A stretch of 64,000 nt of DNA, taken from positions 9,245,501 to 9,309,500 of the forward strand of contig NZ_CP127173.1 in NCBI RefSeq assembly GCF_030264295.1, in the 5' to 3' direction. Origin of the DNA: Amycolatopsis nalaikhensis. Its GTDB lineage: Bacteria > Actinomycetota > Actinomycetes > Mycobacteriales > Pseudonocardiaceae. A program made the translations under genes and the position numbers. Below, piece after piece: positions 40,493 to 49,175 of the stretch (position 1 is its first letter; every line of letters starts with the position of its first letter). Under the pieces are notes generated by a model, which ran no database searches, was not told the DNA's origin, and saw only the letters and a program-made list of their open reading frames with translations.

Positions 40493-41446
40493 TCAGTACC
40501 GCCGGAAGGCGCGGCGGTAGGCGCCGGGAGTCGTGCCCACCAGGGCACGGAAACGACGTCGCAGGTTCACCGCGCTGGCGAGCCCGACCCGGACCGCGAT
40601 CGCCTCCACCGGCAAGTCGGTCTCCTCCAACAGGGTCCGCGCCTCGGCGACCCGCCGCGCCAGCAACCAGGCACCGGGACTCGTGCCCAGCTGCTCGGCG
40701 AACCGACGCGCCAGCGTGCGCGGCGAGACGTTCAGCCGCGCGGCCAGCTCCGCCACCGACAACGGCGTCCCCAGCCGGGCCCCGGCCCACTCGAGGAGGC
40801 CGTCGAGCGCGTCGGCGGGCGACGACGGTGGCGCGTACTGCGCTTGGCCGCCGTCGCGGTGGGGCGGCATCACCATGTGCCGCGCGACGAGGGCGGCGTG
40901 CGCGGCGCCGTGGTCCGTGCGCACGAGGTGCAGGCACAGGTCGATCCCGGCACCCGCCCCGGCGCTCGTGGCGACGTCGCCGTGGTCGACGTACAGCGCA
41001 TCCGGCTCGACGCGCACCTGCGGGAACTCGCGGCGCAGCTGCTCGGCGCGGGCCCAGTGCGTGGTGGCCGAGCGGCCGTCGAGCAGGCCGGTGCGGGCCA
41101 GCGCGAAGACGCCGGAACAGATCGTGACGAGCCGCGCGCCCCGGGCGTGCGCTCGCAGCAGCGCGCGGCGCACGGCGTCCGGCAGCGGCGCCTCGAGCGG
41201 CGCCCAGCCCGGGATGAGGACGGTGTCCGCGGTGGCGAGCGCGTCGAGTCCGTGCGGCACCGCCATCGCGTAACCGGCCGACGTAGGCACCGGGCCCGGG
41301 GTTTCCGTGCAGACGTCGAAGACGTAGTGCTGGGGCACCCCGGCGCGGGGTGTGCCGAAGACCTCGGCGGCGATGCCGAGCTCGAAGGTCGACTGCACCG
41401 GCCGCACGAGGGCCACCACGCGATGCATGGCAGGAAAGTACCCCAT
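40493..41446 (-). CDS. GlxA/AraC family transcriptional regulator with DJ-1/PfpI-like domain
   Basis: A 317-residue regulator. The N-terminal DJ-1/PfpI-like domain (RVVALVRPVQSTFELGIAAEVFG, TICSGVFALARTGLLDGRSATTHW) has a Cys at the nucleophile elbow. The C-terminal AraC HTH pair is ARLGTPLSVAELAARLNVSPRTLARRFAEQLGTSPGAWLL and VEAIAVRVGLASAVNLRRRFRALVGTTPGAYRR. It starts at ATG 41446, or ATG 41428 if shorter. It is divergent from the cupin gene at 41500 and upstream of the quinone reductase on the same strand, so either may be its target. Confidence 0.9.
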   Translation of the reverse strand: MGYFPAMHRVVALVRPVQSTFELGIAAEVFGTPRAGVPQHYVFDVCTETPGPVPTSAGYAMAVPHGLDALATADTVLIPGWAPLEAPLPDAVRRALLRAHARGARLVTICSGVFALARTGLLDGRSATTHWARAEQLRREFPQVRVEPDALYVDHGDVATSAGAGAGIDLCLHLVRTDHGAAHAALVARHMVMPPHRDGGQAQYAPPSSPADALDGLLEWAGARLGTPLSVAELAARLNVSPRTLARRFAEQLGTSPGAWLLARRVAEARTLLEETDLPVEAIAVRVGLASAVNLRRRFRALVGTTPGAYRRAFRRY

Positions 41447-41499
41447 GGTGTCGTTCCCGACGCTGTCCGGCGCGGCTCGCCCGCGGCACGGTGGGAGAC

Positions 41500-41835
41500 A
41501 TGCACCCGGAAATCCTCACCCAGGACGGCTACACCGCCGTCTCCGTCACGGAATCCCGCGTCCGCGAGCTGTTCCCCGGCATCCGCCTGCGTCCACTGTG
41601 GACCGGACCGGACGGCGCGCACGCCAACGTGCTGGAGATGGACCCGGGCACGACGTGGCCGCGCCGCGACGTCCACGAGCCGGGGCCGGAGGAGGTGTAC
41701 GTCGTGGCCGGGACGTTCAACGACGGGGCGCGGGATTACCCGGCGGGCACGTTCTTGCACGCTCCGGCGGGCTCTTGGCACCTGCCGCAGTCGGCTACGG
41801 GCTGCACGCTGTTCCTCTTCTATCCGCAGGGCTGA
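41500..41835 (+). CDS. Small cupin (ChrR-like) protein
   Basis: A 111-residue single-cupin protein: WTGPDGAHANVLEMDPGTTWP, EPGPEEVYVVAGTFNDGARDYPAGTFLHAPAGSWHLPQSATGC. The His/Glu pattern is compatible with a metal site and resembles the ChrR cupin found in anti-sigma factors, but without the anti-sigma domain. ATG 41500 follows GTGGGAG. The 3' end enters a run of ~78-bp tandem repeats. Likely a small enzyme or a sensor of reactive carbonyls, given the divergent GlxA-type regulator and neighbouring reductase. Confidence 0.78.
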   Translation: MHPEILTQDGYTAVSVTESRVRELFPGIRLRPLWTGPDGAHANVLEMDPGTTWPRRDVHEPGPEEVYVVAGTFNDGARDYPAGTFLHAPAGSWHLPQSATGCTLFLFYPQG

Positions 41836-42070
41836 GCGGCCCGCCGCCGCCATGGCCAGCGCGCCCGCGAGCGACCCGCGGCCGCCTCGCGGGCCGCGGC
41901 GACCGGGGCTGGGCGGCCCGCCGACGCCACGCCAACACGCCCGCGCCCTCGATCACCTCGCGGACCGCGACCAACGGCTACCTCGGGGCTGAGCGGCCGC
42001 CGCCAGCGCGCCCGCGCGCGATCCCTCAGCCGCCTCGCCGACCGGGGCCACCAGCTACCCCCGGGGCTGA
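41829..42070. repeat. Degenerate ~78-bp tandem repeats between cupin and MFS genes
   Basis: Three imperfect units each begin GGGCTGAGCGG/GGGCTGGGCGG (41829, 41906, 41986), and a fourth partial unit begins at 42064. Each unit carries a GCCAGCGCGCCCGCGAGCGA..CGGCCGCCTCGCGG-like core. The core also occurs inside the MFS gene at about 42231-42275, so the array probably arose by duplication of the 3' end of that gene. No ORF is supported in this 219-bp gap. Confidence 0.65.
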
Positions 42071-43587
42071 ACCCGCCGCCGTCGGCCCAAAACCGCCGCC
42101 GCCAGGATGCCCGCCGTCACGAACACCGCCAGCGCCAGCATGCTGATCCCCATCCCGCGCGTGAACGCGTCCCGCGCCGCGACCGCCACCGAGCCGCCCG
42201 CCGGACCCGCCGTCGACGCCACCGCCAGCGCGCCCGCGAGCGAGCCCTCGGCCGCCTCGCGGGCCGCCGGTGGGAGCGCCGCCGTCGCCGTGCCGACGGA
42301 ATCCGTGTACGCCGCCGAAAGCACGCTGCCCACCAGCGCGATCCCCAGTGCCGCACCGATTTCGCGCGTCGCGTCGTTGACCGCCGATGCCACGCCGTAC
42401 TGGGATGGCGGGACGTTGTCGAGGATCGCGCTCGTCGCCGCCGGGGCCGTCACGCCGATCCCCGCGCCCAGCACGCACACCGCCACCGCCAGCTCCGGAT
42501 AGCCGCTGTCCGCGTCGAGCGCGCCGATCAGCACCATGCCCGCGACGACCACCGCGAGCCCGGCGCACGTCACCACCCGCAGCCCGAACCGGCGCACCAG
42601 CGGCGCCGACGCCAGCGACAGCGGGAACAGCGAAACCGCGACCGGCCACAACGCCAGCCCCGAGTCCAGCGCCGAATACCCCCGCACCAGCTGCAGGTAC
42701 TGCGCCAGCGCGTAGAACATGCCGAACGCCGCGGTGAACTGGACCGTCACCGACACCGAGCCGGTCGCGAAGGCGGCGTCGCCGAACAACCGCACGTCCA
42801 GCAGGGGCGCCTCGGTCCGCAGCTCGTGCACCACGAACAGCGCGGCCAGCACCAGGCCGCCCGCGATCGAGCCCAGCACCAGGCCGTGGCCCCAGCCGAG
42901 GTCGGCGACGCGCAGGATCCCGAACACGACCGCCCCGATCGCGGCGGCGCCGAGCACCGCGCCCGGCAGGTCGAACCGGCGCGGGTGGCCGTCGCGCGAC
43001 GTCGGGACCGTCAGGCTCGCGGCCACCAGGACCACCGACAGCGCCGCCGGGCCGAGGAACACCGAATGCCACGAGAAGTGCCGCAGGAGCACCCCCGCGA
43101 GCACCAGCCCGCCGAGCCCGCCGACCCCGGCGACGGCCGCCCAGATCCCGATCGCCCGTCCCCGCCGCTCGGGCGGGAAGCTCGCGTTGATGATCGACAG
43201 CGTCGCGGGCATGATCATCGCCGCACCGAGCCCGGTGACCGCACGGGCCGCGACCAGCCAGAACGGCGTCGCGAGGAACACGGGCGCGGCGCACCCGGCG
43301 GCGAACACCAGCAGCCCGGCGACCAGCACCCCGCGGCGCCCGCGCCGGTCCCCCACCGCGCCGGCGGGCAGGACGAGGGCGGCGAGCACCAGCGTGTAGA
43401 CGTCGACGATCCAGGTCTGCTCGGCCTGGGTCGCGCCGGTGCCGGAGGCCAGCGCGGGCAGGGCGGCGTTCACGATGGTCACCATGGCGATCACCAGGCC
43501 GACCGCCGTGCACATGACGCCGACCGTCCACGCGCGGCGGCCGGGCGGCACCGCGACCTCGTCCGCGAGCCGCGAACCCGCTCGCAT
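42055..43587 (-). CDS. MFS drug/solute exporter, 14-helix DHA2 (EmrB/QacA) type
   Basis: A 510-residue proton-driven exporter. N-terminal helices start at WTVGVMCTAVGLVIAMVTIVNAALPAL, and motif A-like GAVGDRRGRRGVLVAGLLVF and motif C-like GVGGLGGLVLAGVLL are visible. About 14 hydrophobic segments alternate through the sequence. Motif D-like QTWIVDVYTLVLAALVLPAG is also present. The C-terminus ends in a basic RRRRVQPRG inside the tandem repeat array. It is divergent from a small unknown gene. Substrate not predictable; no TetR regulator is adjacent. Confidence 0.9.
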   Translation of the reverse strand: MRAGSRLADEVAVPPGRRAWTVGVMCTAVGLVIAMVTIVNAALPALASGTGATQAEQTWIVDVYTLVLAALVLPAGAVGDRRGRRGVLVAGLLVFAAGCAAPVFLATPFWLVAARAVTGLGAAMIMPATLSIINASFPPERRGRAIGIWAAVAGVGGLGGLVLAGVLLRHFSWHSVFLGPAALSVVLVAASLTVPTSRDGHPRRFDLPGAVLGAAAIGAVVFGILRVADLGWGHGLVLGSIAGGLVLAALFVVHELRTEAPLLDVRLFGDAAFATGSVSVTVQFTAAFGMFYALAQYLQLVRGYSALDSGLALWPVAVSLFPLSLASAPLVRRFGLRVVTCAGLAVVVAGMVLIGALDADSGYPELAVAVCVLGAGIGVTAPAATSAILDNVPPSQYGVASAVNDATREIGAALGIALVGSVLSAAYTDSVGTATAALPPAAREAAEGSLAGALAVASTAGPAGGSVAVAARDAFTRGMGISMLALAVFVTAGILAAAVLGRRRRVQPRG

Positions 43588-43743
43588 ACCCCTCCTCCGT
43601 CGTCGGTCGGTCCGACGCTACCCACGGGATTCGAGACTGCCCGGGCGTCCGCGTCTCGGTTCCGGCCGAGGGTCACCCGGTCGTGGCGAACGGGCGGGCG
43701 CGACACTGAGCGTGCCCAGACCGCCGCGTTCGAAGGGACCCCG

Positions 43744-44196
43744 ATGACGACGCCGACCGACCCGCGGTTCACCCGCCAGCGGAGCGTGCACGAGTTCCTC
43801 ACCGCCCGCGGCTGGCACCTCGACGGCGACAGCGACCCCGGCGAGGCGTGGTTCGCGAACGACCCGAACGCGGGCTGGCACTACCCGGCCAGCTTCGGCG
43901 GCGAGCGGATCAACGAGGTCTCGGACACGACGCCGGTCCCGCTGCAGGGCTACTTCACGTTCGGCGAGGAGGGCGAAGAGGTGTTCACGATCGTGGCGGC
44001 GGGCAACCTGCGCGGCAGCGGCTGCGCCGAGCACGACACGCGCGAGCGGTTCTTCCCGTTGACCGCGGACGGCGGAGTCGATCTGGCGCCGGTCGCCGCG
44101 TTGCTGGACACGCTGGAGTCGCGGGCCCGCGACCTCGACGCGCGGGCGGTCGTCGAATGCCTGTACTTCGGGCCGTGTCCGGGGTCGGCTCGGTAG
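43744..44196 (+). CDS. Conserved-looking protein, unknown function
   Basis: A 150-residue soluble, acidic protein I do not recognise. It has an N-terminal RSVHEFLTARGWHLDGDSDPGEAWF and a beta-rich centre (VPLQGYFTFGEEGEEVFTIVAAGNL). It ends with DTLESRARDLDARAVVECLYFGPCPG. No signal peptide or membrane segment. ATG 43744 is clear. It is divergent from the MFS exporter and lies 10 bp before the RpiR regulator, so those two are probably co-transcribed. Confidence 0.65.
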   Translation: MTTPTDPRFTRQRSVHEFLTARGWHLDGDSDPGEAWFANDPNAGWHYPASFGGERINEVSDTTPVPLQGYFTFGEEGEEVFTIVAAGNLRGSGCAEHDTRERFFPLTADGGVDLAPVAALLDTLESRARDLDARAVVECLYFGPCPGSAR

Positions 44197-44206
44197 GCTG
44201 CCCGGC

Positions 44207-45088
44207 GTGAGCGAAGCACCATCCGGCCCGCTGGCCGAGCGGATCGGGCAGCGCATCGGCAGCCTCTCGGCCGCCGAGCGGCGGGTGGCCGAATACCTGT
44301 GGAAGCACCCCGGGATGATCGTGCTGTCCACCGCCGGGGAGCTGGGTGCGCTCAGCGGCACCAGTGACGCCACCGTCGTCCGGACCGTCAAGTCGCTCGG
44401 CTACTCGGGGCTGCCCGAGCTCAAGCGCGCCGTGGGCGAGCAGGTCGTCTCCGACACGCCCGCCACCAAGCTGCGGCACCGCGTCGAGCAAGCGGGCGAC
44501 GACAGCGGGTCGCAGCTCGACCAGTTGCTCGCCGAATCGATCGACCGGCTCACCGAGACCCGGCGGATGCTCGCCGAGCCCGCCTTCACCGCCGCCGTCG
44601 AGCTGCTCGCCGGGGCGCGGGAAGTCGTCGGGTACGGGCTCGGCGTCTCGGAACTGCCCATGCGCTACCTGGCCACGCGGCTGCGGCGGCTCGGCCGCCG
44701 GGCCCGCAGCACCTCGGCCACCGGGTTCCGGCTCGCCGACGAGCTGCTCACCGTCGAGGCGGGCGACGTCCTCGTGCTGAACGCGCCCCTGCGCCTGCTG
44801 CCGGAGATGACGACCGCCGCCCGCCACGCGCGTGCCGCCGGGGCTGGGGTACTGCTGCTCACCGACTCGCTCGGGGCCACTTTGGACAGTCTGGTCGACG
44901 TGACGCTCCCCGCCGTGCGCTCGGGGACCGGGCTCACGCAGGAAGGCCTCACCACGACGTTTGTCTTGGACTGCCTGCTGCTCGCGGTCGCCAAGCGGGA
45001 CCCCGGCGCCATGTCGGCGAACACGGAACTGCTCGCCGACCTGCGCGACCGGCTCGCCCCGCGTGACCTCCGCTCCCGCCGCGACTGA
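44207..45088 (+). CDS. MurR/RpiR family regulator, copy 1
   Basis: A 293-residue regulator of sugar-phosphate or related metabolism. The N-terminal RpiR HTH is IGSLSAAERRVAEYLWKHPGMIVLSTAGELGALSGTSDATVVRTVKSLGYSGLPELKRAV (about residues 14-75), and a SIS sugar-phosphate-binding domain follows (about 125-265: AREVVGYGLGVSELPMRYLATRLRRLG, AGDVLVLNAPLRLLPEMTTAARHARAAGAGVLLLTDS). GTG 44207. It is a paralogue of the regulator at 50558. Both occur near the paralogous esterases, suggesting an ancestral regulator-esterase module was duplicated. Confidence 0.9.
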   Translation: MSEAPSGPLAERIGQRIGSLSAAERRVAEYLWKHPGMIVLSTAGELGALSGTSDATVVRTVKSLGYSGLPELKRAVGEQVVSDTPATKLRHRVEQAGDDSGSQLDQLLAESIDRLTETRRMLAEPAFTAAVELLAGAREVVGYGLGVSELPMRYLATRLRRLGRRARSTSATGFRLADELLTVEAGDVLVLNAPLRLLPEMTTAARHARAAGAGVLLLTDSLGATLDSLVDVTLPAVRSGTGLTQEGLTTTFVLDCLLLAVAKRDPGAMSANTELLADLRDRLAPRDLRSRRD

Positions 45089-45093
45089 CCAGG

Positions 45094-45867
45094 TCAGCCG
45101 TGGCCGCGTGCGGCGGCGCGGTAGCGGCCGGGTGTCTGGCCGACCAGCTCGGTGAACGCTTCGATGAAGCTGCTGGGGTTCGACCACCCCAGCCGGATCG
45201 CCGTGTCGGTGACCGAAGTGCCCGCGCCGAGTTCGAGCAGCGCCCGCTGGATGCGCAGCAGCGTCCGCCACTGGTGGAAGCTCATCGACAGCTCGCTGCC
45301 GAACAGGCGGCTGAGCGTGCGCTCGCTCGACCCGGTCCGGTGGCCCAGCTCCGCCAGGGTCGCCGGGCTGGCCGGGTCCGCGTGCAGCAAATCGGTCACG
45401 GCCTTCAGGCGGGCGTCGCCCGGCTCCGGGAGGCGCAGCGGCTCCCGCCGGGCACGCGCCAGCTCCGCGAGGACGACGTCGAGGAGCAGCCGGGCGCGGG
45501 CGCCGTCGACCGGCTCGGGGTCGCCGGTCCTCGCCAGGTAGGCCTCGCGCAGCAGCGCGCTGGCCGTGAACACCGAGGGTTCGGCGGGCAGCTGCCCGGC
45601 CAGTTCGGCAGGCACCCGGAGCAGCCGGACGTCGGTCTCACCGTAGGAGCGGCTGCTGTGCACGTGGAACGGCGGCACCCAGGTGATGCGGTTGGCGGGC
45701 GCCACCCAGGTGCCCGCCTCGGTCGTCGTGACCAGTGCCCCGGAGGCGGCGTACCTGAGCTGACCGAAGTCGTGGAAGTGCGCGGCGACGTCCTGGCCGT
45801 GGGCCAGTGGCCCACACGAGGCCGCATCGTCGGTCGACAACACCGGCTCGTGGACAAGTTCGGTCAC
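45094..45867 (-). CDS. AraC family transcriptional regulator
   Basis: A 257-residue regulator with an N-terminal cupin-like sensor (HFHDFGQLRYAASGALVTTTEAGTWVAPANRITWVPPFHVHS) and a C-terminal double HTH (TLAELGHRTGSSERTLSRLFGSELSMSFHQWRTLLRIQRAL, SVTDTAIRLGWSNPSSFIEAFTELVGQTPGRYR). The start is taken at GTG 45867, with GTG 45873/45876 possible; the frame upstream is shadow. It is divergent from the reductase at 45959, which it probably controls, and converges on RpiR copy 1 with 5 bp between. Confidence 0.88.
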   Translation of the reverse strand: MTELVHEPVLSTDDAASCGPLAHGQDVAAHFHDFGQLRYAASGALVTTTEAGTWVAPANRITWVPPFHVHSSRSYGETDVRLLRVPAELAGQLPAEPSVFTASALLREAYLARTGDPEPVDGARARLLLDVVLAELARARREPLRLPEPGDARLKAVTDLLHADPASPATLAELGHRTGSSERTLSRLFGSELSMSFHQWRTLLRIQRALLELGAGTSVTDTAIRLGWSNPSSFIEAFTELVGQTPGRYRAAARGHG

Positions 45868-45958
45868 GGCCACCACCCTAGCCCGCGTGGCGGGTTTCCG
45901 GCATTCTCCGGCGCGACACCGGTGGCACGCCCGGGTCCCGGCAGGACATCGTCGAGGC

Positions 45959-46885
45959 ATGCGAATGATCACCCAGCACAGCTTCGGGGGCCCCGAGGTC
46001 CTCACCGTCGTCGACGCGCCCGCGCCCCGGCCGCTGCCGACCGAAGTCCTCGTCCGGGTCGCGGCGATCGGGCTGAACCCCCTGGAACCGCGCCTGCGTG
46101 CCGGTGAGTTCCCGCTGCTCGGGCAGCCGCCGTTCGTCCTCGGCTGGGACATCAGCGGCGTGGTCGAGACGGCGGCGACGTGGCGGTTCCGGCCCGGCGA
46201 CGAGGTGTTCGGGATGCCGCTGTTCCCGCGGGCGGCCGGTGCGTACGCCGAGTTCGTGGCCGCGCCGGCCTTGCACCTGGTGCGGAAGCCACCGTCCCTC
46301 TCGCACGTCGAGGCGGCGGCGTTGCCCGTCGTCGGGCTGACCGCGTGGCAGGGCCTCGTCGACCACGGCGGCGTGACCGAGGGCCACCGCGTCCTGATCC
46401 ACGGCGGAGGCGGCGGGGTCGGCCACGTCGCGATCCAGCTCGCGAAGGCGCTCGGCGCGCACGTGGTCACCACCGCCAGCGGGAGCAAGAGGGAGTTCGT
46501 CGAGGGGTTCGGCGCCGACGAGGTGATCGACTACACGACGACCGACTTCGCCGAGGTGGTCCGGGACATCGACGTCGTGCTCGACACCCTCGGCGGCGAC
46601 GCTGCCGAGCGCTCGCTCGAGGTGCTTCGCCCCGGCGGTCACCTCGTGACGGCGGTCGCCGATGAGGACACGGTGCTCGCCGCCAAGTTCGAGGCGGCGG
46701 GCAAGCGCTTCAGCGGCATCGGCGTCGATCCGGACCCGGTCGCCCTGCGCGGTCTCGTCGAGCTCGTCGAGCAGGGCAAGCTCCGGGTCCACGTGCAGGA
46801 GACCTTCCCGTTCGAGCGCATCGCCGACGCCCACCGGCTGATCGAGCGCGGTCACCTCCGCGGCAAGGTCGTCCTCACCGTCTGA
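45959..46885 (+). CDS. Quinone oxidoreductase-like NADP-dependent reductase
   Basis: A 308-residue MDR reductase: MITQHSFGGPEVLTVVDAPAPRPLPTEVLVRV, VLGWDISGVVE, the substrate-loop LFPRAAGAYAEFV, the cofactor motif VLIHGGGGGVGHVAIQLAKALGA at about 150, and the C-terminal ERIADAHRLIERGHLRGKVVLTV. No zinc ligands. ATG 45959 is preferred over the longer frame, which runs into the AraC promoter. Divergent from the AraC regulator. The 3' end overlaps the serine hydrolase gene on the opposite strand by 11 bp. Confidence 0.87.
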   Translation: MRMITQHSFGGPEVLTVVDAPAPRPLPTEVLVRVAAIGLNPLEPRLRAGEFPLLGQPPFVLGWDISGVVETAATWRFRPGDEVFGMPLFPRAAGAYAEFVAAPALHLVRKPPSLSHVEAAALPVVGLTAWQGLVDHGGVTEGHRVLIHGGGGGVGHVAIQLAKALGAHVVTTASGSKREFVEGFGADEVIDYTTTDFAEVVRDIDVVLDTLGGDAAERSLEVLRPGGHLVTAVADEDTVLAAKFEAAGKRFSGIGVDPDPVALRGLVELVEQGKLRVHVQETFPFERIADAHRLIERGHLRGKVVLTV

Positions 46886-48299
46886 TCACCGATCCCTTCG
46901 CGGACGGGAGCGCCGTCGGGCCGGAGTTGCAGTTGACGCCGTGGTCGAGCACGACGTCGTCGCCGTCGAACCGCAGCGTCAGCCGGTCGATGAACGGGCC
47001 CTCCAGGAAGTGCCACGTCAGCTCCAGCTCGTCCACAGTGGACCAGCGCGCGCCCGCCAGCACCGGGGCCGCGTCGTCCTGGTAGGAGTGGTGCAGCCGC
47101 CAGACGCTCACGCCCGTGCGCTGCGGCACCCACCTCCCCAGCCCGTGCTCGAGCACGTGCGTCCCCCGGTCGTCCTCGACCTCGAGCCGCACGGCGTCGC
47201 CGTCCACCTCGACCACCAGGGACCGGACGTCCTGATCGTTCGGTGCGAAGCCGTAGGCCCGCCGGAACCGCGGACCGTCCACAGGCGACTCCAGGGAGTC
47301 GGGTTCGCGGGAAAGCCGCCCGGCGAGCCCGTCGAACCCGTCGTCCGCGTCGAACGCTTCGCGGAACGTCTCGCGCAGCATGCCGGGCAGGTCGTGGTAC
47401 TCCGGATCGGGCATCGCGCCCGTCACCACGACGACGGCGTCGTGGTCGGGGAACACCATGCACTCCTGCCCGAACAGCCCGGACGCGGTGTAGACGCCGT
47501 CCTCGGTCACCCAGAACTGGTAGCCGTAGCCGGAGTCCGCGACCGCGTCCGGGCCGGGCGGGACGAGCTCCTTGCCGTTCCACTCGCCGCTCACCGCCCG
47601 CCGCACGTGCAGGCCCGACGCCTTCCGCACCCACCCGGCGGGCAGCACGCGGCGGCCGTCCCACACGCCGTCCTGGAGGTGGAGCACGCCGAACGACAGC
47701 AGGTCGTGCGGTCGCAGCGACAAGCCGTTGCCTCCGCTGGACACCCCGGCCGGATCCCGTTCCCACGTGTAGTCCGTTATACGCAAGGGTTCGAACAGCC
47801 GCGGCCGCAGGTATTCGTCGACCGGCTCCCCCGCGACCTCCTGCACGATCGCCGACAGCACGTGGCTCGTCGTGCTGCTGTACCGGAAGCCGCGGCCGGG
47901 GCGGTCGACGACCGGCTCGTCCAGGAACTCGTCGACCCAGCCGGTCTTGCGCAGGCGGGTCGTCGCACCGGACAGGCCGCGCGCGTGCCCGGTCCGCATG
48001 GTCAGCAGGTCACGCACGCGCATCCGGCTCAGGTTCTCCCCCGGTGCCTCGCGCAGGCGGCCGCGGAAGAAGTCCACGACCGGGTCTTCGAGGTCGAGCA
48101 ACCCTTCGGCCTCGGCGAACCCGACCGCGGCGGCGGTGAAGCTCTTGGTGGCCGAGTGCAGTTTGTGCACCAGCCCCGGTTCGTGCGGCCACCGCCACAG
48201 GTCGAGAACCAGCTCGCCGTGCCGGTGCACGAGCAGCGAGTGCACCCGCATGCCCCGCTCGGCCAGCGTGTCCAAAAGGGACGCGACCGCGGCGCTCAC
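46875..48299 (-). CDS. Serine hydrolase, beta-lactamase/DD-peptidase fold
   Basis: A 474-residue class-C-type penicillin-recognising fold. The SxxK nucleophile motif is SATKSF at about residue 48. The YxN-type Tyr motif is YSSTT (about 130), and an HxG/KTG-type strand follows in the C-terminal half (ASGLFGQECMVF). About 130 extra C-terminal residues form a beta-barrel-like domain (DQDVRSLVVEVDGDAVRLEVEDD) as in D-aminopeptidases. No signal peptide, so probably cytoplasmic. GTG 48299 overlaps the esterase stop by 4 bp. It is the last gene of the CopD-like/esterase/hydrolase run and may act on amide or ester products of the esterase. Confidence 0.85.
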   Translation of the reverse strand: MSAAVASLLDTLAERGMRVHSLLVHRHGELVLDLWRWPHEPGLVHKLHSATKSFTAAAVGFAEAEGLLDLEDPVVDFFRGRLREAPGENLSRMRVRDLLTMRTGHARGLSGATTRLRKTGWVDEFLDEPVVDRPGRGFRYSSTTSHVLSAIVQEVAGEPVDEYLRPRLFEPLRITDYTWERDPAGVSSGGNGLSLRPHDLLSFGVLHLQDGVWDGRRVLPAGWVRKASGLHVRRAVSGEWNGKELVPPGPDAVADSGYGYQFWVTEDGVYTASGLFGQECMVFPDHDAVVVVTGAMPDPEYHDLPGMLRETFREAFDADDGFDGLAGRLSREPDSLESPVDGPRFRRAYGFAPNDQDVRSLVVEVDGDAVRLEVEDDRGTHVLEHGLGRWVPQRTGVSVWRLHHSYQDDAAPVLAGARWSTVDELELTWHFLEGPFIDRLTLRFDGDDVVLDHGVNCNSGPTALPSAKGSVIRR

Positions 48300-49138
48300 C
48301 GGACGCTCCGCGCCTCGACCAGCAGCCCGCCGAAGAAGTCCTGAACCACGGGCACCACGCCGGTGCCCCGGTGCGCGACGCCGGGGACGACGTCGTACCG
48401 CACCGCGATGCCCTGCGCGACGAAGTTGTCGCGCAGGGTTTCCAGCCGCTCCACCCGGGTGCTGCCGGTCGTCTCCACGCCGTCCATCCAGTTCGGACCG
48501 CCCGGGTTGGTGATCTCCCACGTCTCGACGTCCTCTTCGCCGACCACCATCTGCACCGGCACCCGGCGCAGCGCGTCGAGGTCGATGCGGATGCCGAAGC
48601 GGTCCTCGAAGCCGCCGGTGCCGAGCCACCACGGCAGGCTGTCGTCGAGCTGGGTGATCCGGCCCGGCGCGCCGATCGACACGCCGGCCAGGCGGTCCGG
48701 GTGCGCGTAGTAGAACCGGTGCGCGAACTGGCCGCCGCCGGAGAACCCGTGCAGGAAGAACCGCTCGGGCCGCGCGTTGAACGCGGCGGCGGCCTCGTCG
48801 ACGATGTGCAGCAGCTCCTCGTCGAAGCGCAGCCCGCGGTATTCGAGGAACTTGAAGCTGTGCAGCTCGCCCGGCTCCATCAGGCCCGCCGGGAACAGCG
48901 GGGTGAGGATCACGCACCGGTGCTCGATCGCGAACTGCTTCCAGCGGTCGCGGTAGAGCTCGGCCGACCGCCCGGTGCCGTGCTGGACGACCACGAGCGG
49001 CAGCGGTTCGGCGTCCGGCGTGTGGTCCTTGGGCACGTACAGCGCGTAGAACAGGCGCTGGTCGTGCTGGGAGGCGAAGAACGGCGTGCCACCGACGAAG
49101 TGGGCGCGTTCGGAGGCGAGGTCGGTCGTGCCGGTCAT
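48296..49138 (-). CDS. Alpha/beta hydrolase (esterase), paralogue A
   Basis: A 280-residue alpha/beta hydrolase. N-terminal FFASQHDQRLFYALYVPKDH, oxyanion HGTGRSAELYRDRW, nucleophile elbow GFSGGGQF at about residue 136, VPVQMVVGEEDVETWE with the acid, and GVAHRGTG with the catalytic His. No signal peptide. It is about 45 percent identical by eye to the gene at 51511-52341, down to FFASQ, FPAG, GFSGGGQF and GAPGR. Both belong to a group resembling feruloyl/PHB-type esterases. It is coupled to the serine hydrolase (4-bp overlap) and 37 bp downstream of the CopD-like gene. Confidence 0.85.
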   Translation of the reverse strand: MTGTTDLASERAHFVGGTPFFASQHDQRLFYALYVPKDHTPDAEPLPLVVVQHGTGRSAELYRDRWKQFAIEHRCVILTPLFPAGLMEPGELHSFKFLEYRGLRFDEELLHIVDEAAAAFNARPERFFLHGFSGGGQFAHRFYYAHPDRLAGVSIGAPGRITQLDDSLPWWLGTGGFEDRFGIRIDLDALRRVPVQMVVGEEDVETWEITNPGGPNWMDGVETTGSTRVERLETLRDNFVAQGIAVRYDVVPGVAHRGTGVVPVVQDFFGGLLVEARSVR

Positions 49139-49175
49139 GGAGCGGTGTCCTCCTGGGACGTCGTGACGAACGGGG

